From Brucella daejeonensis (GTDB lineage: Bacteria; Pseudomonadota; Alphaproteobacteria; Rhizobiales; Rhizobiaceae): a stretch of 64,000 nt of DNA. The position numbers were made by a program, and so were the translations under genes. The notes below the pieces were generated by a model. That model was given only the letters and a program-made list of their open reading frames with translations. It searched no databases and was not told the origin of the DNA. Every line of letters begins with the position of its first letter. Position 1 is the first letter of the stretch. The DNA lies in NCBI RefSeq assembly GCF_014199265.1, contig NZ_JACIJG010000001.1, positions 1 through 64,000 of the forward strand, written 5' to 3'. Positions 62,506-64,000 of this stretch are shown here, in pieces.

Positions 62506-64000
62506 TCAGGTCCCTCGTGGCTTGGCCCGGCGTGTTGCTTCAGCATTTGCCGGATCTTCCGGCCAGACGTGCTTGGGATAGCGTCCACGCATATCGGAGC
62601 GCACGTCGGCCCAGGAGCCTTTCCAGAAACCGGGAAGATCGCGGGTGATCTGGATCGGGCGATGCGCCGGAGACAGAAGCTCCAAAAGCAGCGGCACCTT
62701 GCCGTTCGCAATCGATGGATGCGTGCTTAACCCAAAAAGTTCCTGCACGCGCACGGCGATCACCGGCTCGTCGGCATCGTAGCGGATCGGAATATGCGAA
62801 CCGGTCGGCACTTCAAAATGCGTCGGCGCAAGCTGATCGACGCTGCGTTGCAAATCGAAAGGCACGAGGCTCATCAGGCCGTTTTTCAGGACATGACCCG
62901 GAATGCGGTCGAGCTGCGCCTCACCGGTTAGAAACGGCAGCAGCCAGTCATCAAGTTTCTCCAGAAGATTGTTATCCTCCATCGACGGCCACGGTTCGCC
63001 AAGCCCGCGATGGAGCCAGCCGAGGCGGCGGCGCAAAATATCGGCTTCCTTACCCCATGGCAGAATGGAAAGCCCATGCTCGCGCGTGGCAGCAATCACG
63101 CCTTCATCGGCCGCGGCACCCGAAGGCGCGGCAAGCGGCTTTTCCGAAAGTGCGATGGCTCCAATACGTGACCCTTCACGCGCGCGAAGCGCGTTCTTCT
63201 CCGGGTCGTAAACGACCTGTTTTCCGCTTTCTATTTTGCCACCAAGAGCCGTGCGGATTTCCGTTTCGGTGAGTTCGGCTGCGGCCAGAATACGGGTGCG
63301 CCCCGCCTTGCCCGACATATCGGCCACCACCAGCCACGGCGCACGGCTGAGGCTGATTGCGCTATCCACCTCACCGCCGCGCCCATTGGCAAGCAGAAAC
63401 TGCCCCGTCTGGCCACGGGCTTTTGCGATCCGGTCGGGATAGGCATCGATCAGCATACGGCCAACACTGGAACCGGCAGCTTCGCCCTTGTTCGGCACGT
63501 TTGCAGCCAGACGTTTCGCCAGTCCCCGCGCCCGGTGGGCGCGATCCGAACGGTCATTGCGGAAGCGCGACATGCGCGTTTCGAGATCGGTATCGTTACC
63601 GCCAAGCCCACGCTCGGTGAGGAGAAGGCTGAGTTCGGCTGCCCTTTGCGCCTCGCTGCGCTTGCCCGCTTCCGCGACCATATGGGCAAGGCGTGCTGGC
63701 AAGGCGAGCGCGCGCATGGCCTCGCCATCCGGCGTCAGACGTCCCCCCGCATCCAATGCGCCAAGCCGCGTAAGCAAAGCCTTTGCCTCGTTCAGCGCCG
63801 GTTTCGGCGGCATGTCGAGAAACTTTAGCGTCGTGGGATCAGTCACGCCCCATGCAGCCGCATCGAGCACCAACCCGGAAAGATCGGCTTCCAGAATTTC
63901 TGGCGGCGAGAAGGGTGCAAGCGCCGCTGTTTGTCCTTGATGCCAGAGGCGGATGGCAACGCCCGGCTCCGTTCGCCCGGCGCGACCAGCACGCTGATCC
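62506..64000 (-). CDS. hrpB: ATP-dependent helicase HrpB, 5' end beyond the window
   Basis: The C-terminal ~497 codons of a DEAH-type helicase; the frame is open to the right edge of the window, where the first visible residues are the motif VI QRAGRAGRTEPG. The rest holds the helicase-associated HA2 domain (LLTRLGALDAGGRLTPDGEAM) and the HrpB-specific C-terminal domain ending near KGSWADVRSDMRGRYPKH. The cellular role of HrpB is poorly known. The start codon is outside the window. Confidence 0.92.
   Translation of the reverse strand, partial: DQRAGRAGRTEPGVAIRLWHQGQTAALAPFSPPEILEADLSGLVLDAAAWGVTDPTTLKFLDMPPKPALNEAKALLTRLGALDAGGRLTPDGEAMRALALPARLAHMVAEAGKRSEAQRAAELSLLLTERGLGGNDTDLETRMSRFRNDRSDRAHRARGLAKRLAANVPNKGEAAGSSVGRMLIDAYPDRIAKARGQTGQFLLANGRGGEVDSAISLSRAPWLVVADMSGKAGRTRILAAAELTETEIRTALGGKIESGKQVVYDPEKNALRAREGSRIGAIALSEKPLAAPSGAAADEGVIAATREHGLSILPWGKEADILRRRLGWLHRGLGEPWPSMEDNNLLEKLDDWLLPFLTGEAQLDRIPGHVLKNGLMSLVPFDLQRSVDQLAPTHFEVPTGSHIPIRYDADEPVIAVRVQELFGLSTHPSIANGKVPLLLELLSPAHRPIQITRDLPGFWKGSWADVRSDMRGRYPKHVWPEDPANAEATRRAKPRGT

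Noticed and set aside
1..64000. CRISPR arrays, insertion sequences, rRNA
   Set aside because: No regularly spaced identical repeats, no transposase-like gene and no rRNA sequence were seen; the repeats present are dispersed or short tandem elements.

Overview
The window looks like a chromosomal segment of a Brucella/Ochrobactrum-type alphaproteobacterium (Rhizobiales, Brucella sensu lato). The evidence is a BA14K-family protein, a BabR/BlxR-type LuxR regulator, an OlsB ornithine-lipid acyltransferase, a PrrB/PrrA redox pair, the lptC-lptA-lptB-rpoN-hpf-ptsN order, and many short palindromic repeats of the kind scattered through Rhizobiales genomes. Two of these are ~101-bp copies resembling the Brucella Bru-RS repeats. 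The genus call rests on recognition of gene families, not on a database search.

Left end (1-3.87 kb): the terminal part of an integrated phage-like island. Ten small genes, mostly overlapping or abutting, run rightward into an excisionase-like gene and a tyrosine integrase. The integrase stops about 95 bp from the 3' end of a tRNA-Pro(CGG) gene, the probable attachment site. Apart from integrase, excisionase and a methyltransferase-like fold, the island genes have no recognisable function.

4-21.7 kb is a sulfur and methionine region, nearly all on the minus strand. It holds cysD-cysNC-cysQ (sulfate activation and recycling of its nucleotide by-product), cysG-DUF2849-cysI-cysH-DUF934 (siroheme synthesis and reduction to sulfide), and metH with a palindromic operator-like site. 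babR and a class III aminotransferase, a BA14K protein and a DNA alkylation repair gene sit between them.

21.7-35.5 kb carries housekeeping and stress genes: YraN, rsmI, hemW, rdgB, a VOC protein, rph, hrcA-grpE, a TRIC-like channel, a PfkB kinase, a CysZ-like membrane protein, nth, DUF2244, and an hsp20-DUF1150 pair with a heat-shock promoter and a ROSE-like RNA thermometer. It ends with ptsN and hpf.

36-46 kb continues with rpoN, the lipopolysaccharide export genes lptB/lptA/lptC, sppA, ihfB, a LapA-domain protein, two RNA methyltransferases, lspA, and olsB with a Pho-box-like site. 46-64 kb holds mutS, a malic enzyme, glnD, murJ, trpS, a universal stress protein, nfuA, an L,D-transpeptidase, mmcB, prrA/prrB, and a 5'-truncated hrpB.

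Common threads are sulfur assimilation, nitrogen signalling (rpoN, ptsN, glnD), envelope biogenesis, and intergenic repeats that often sit directly against stop codons. No CRISPR array, rRNA or intact insertion sequence was seen.
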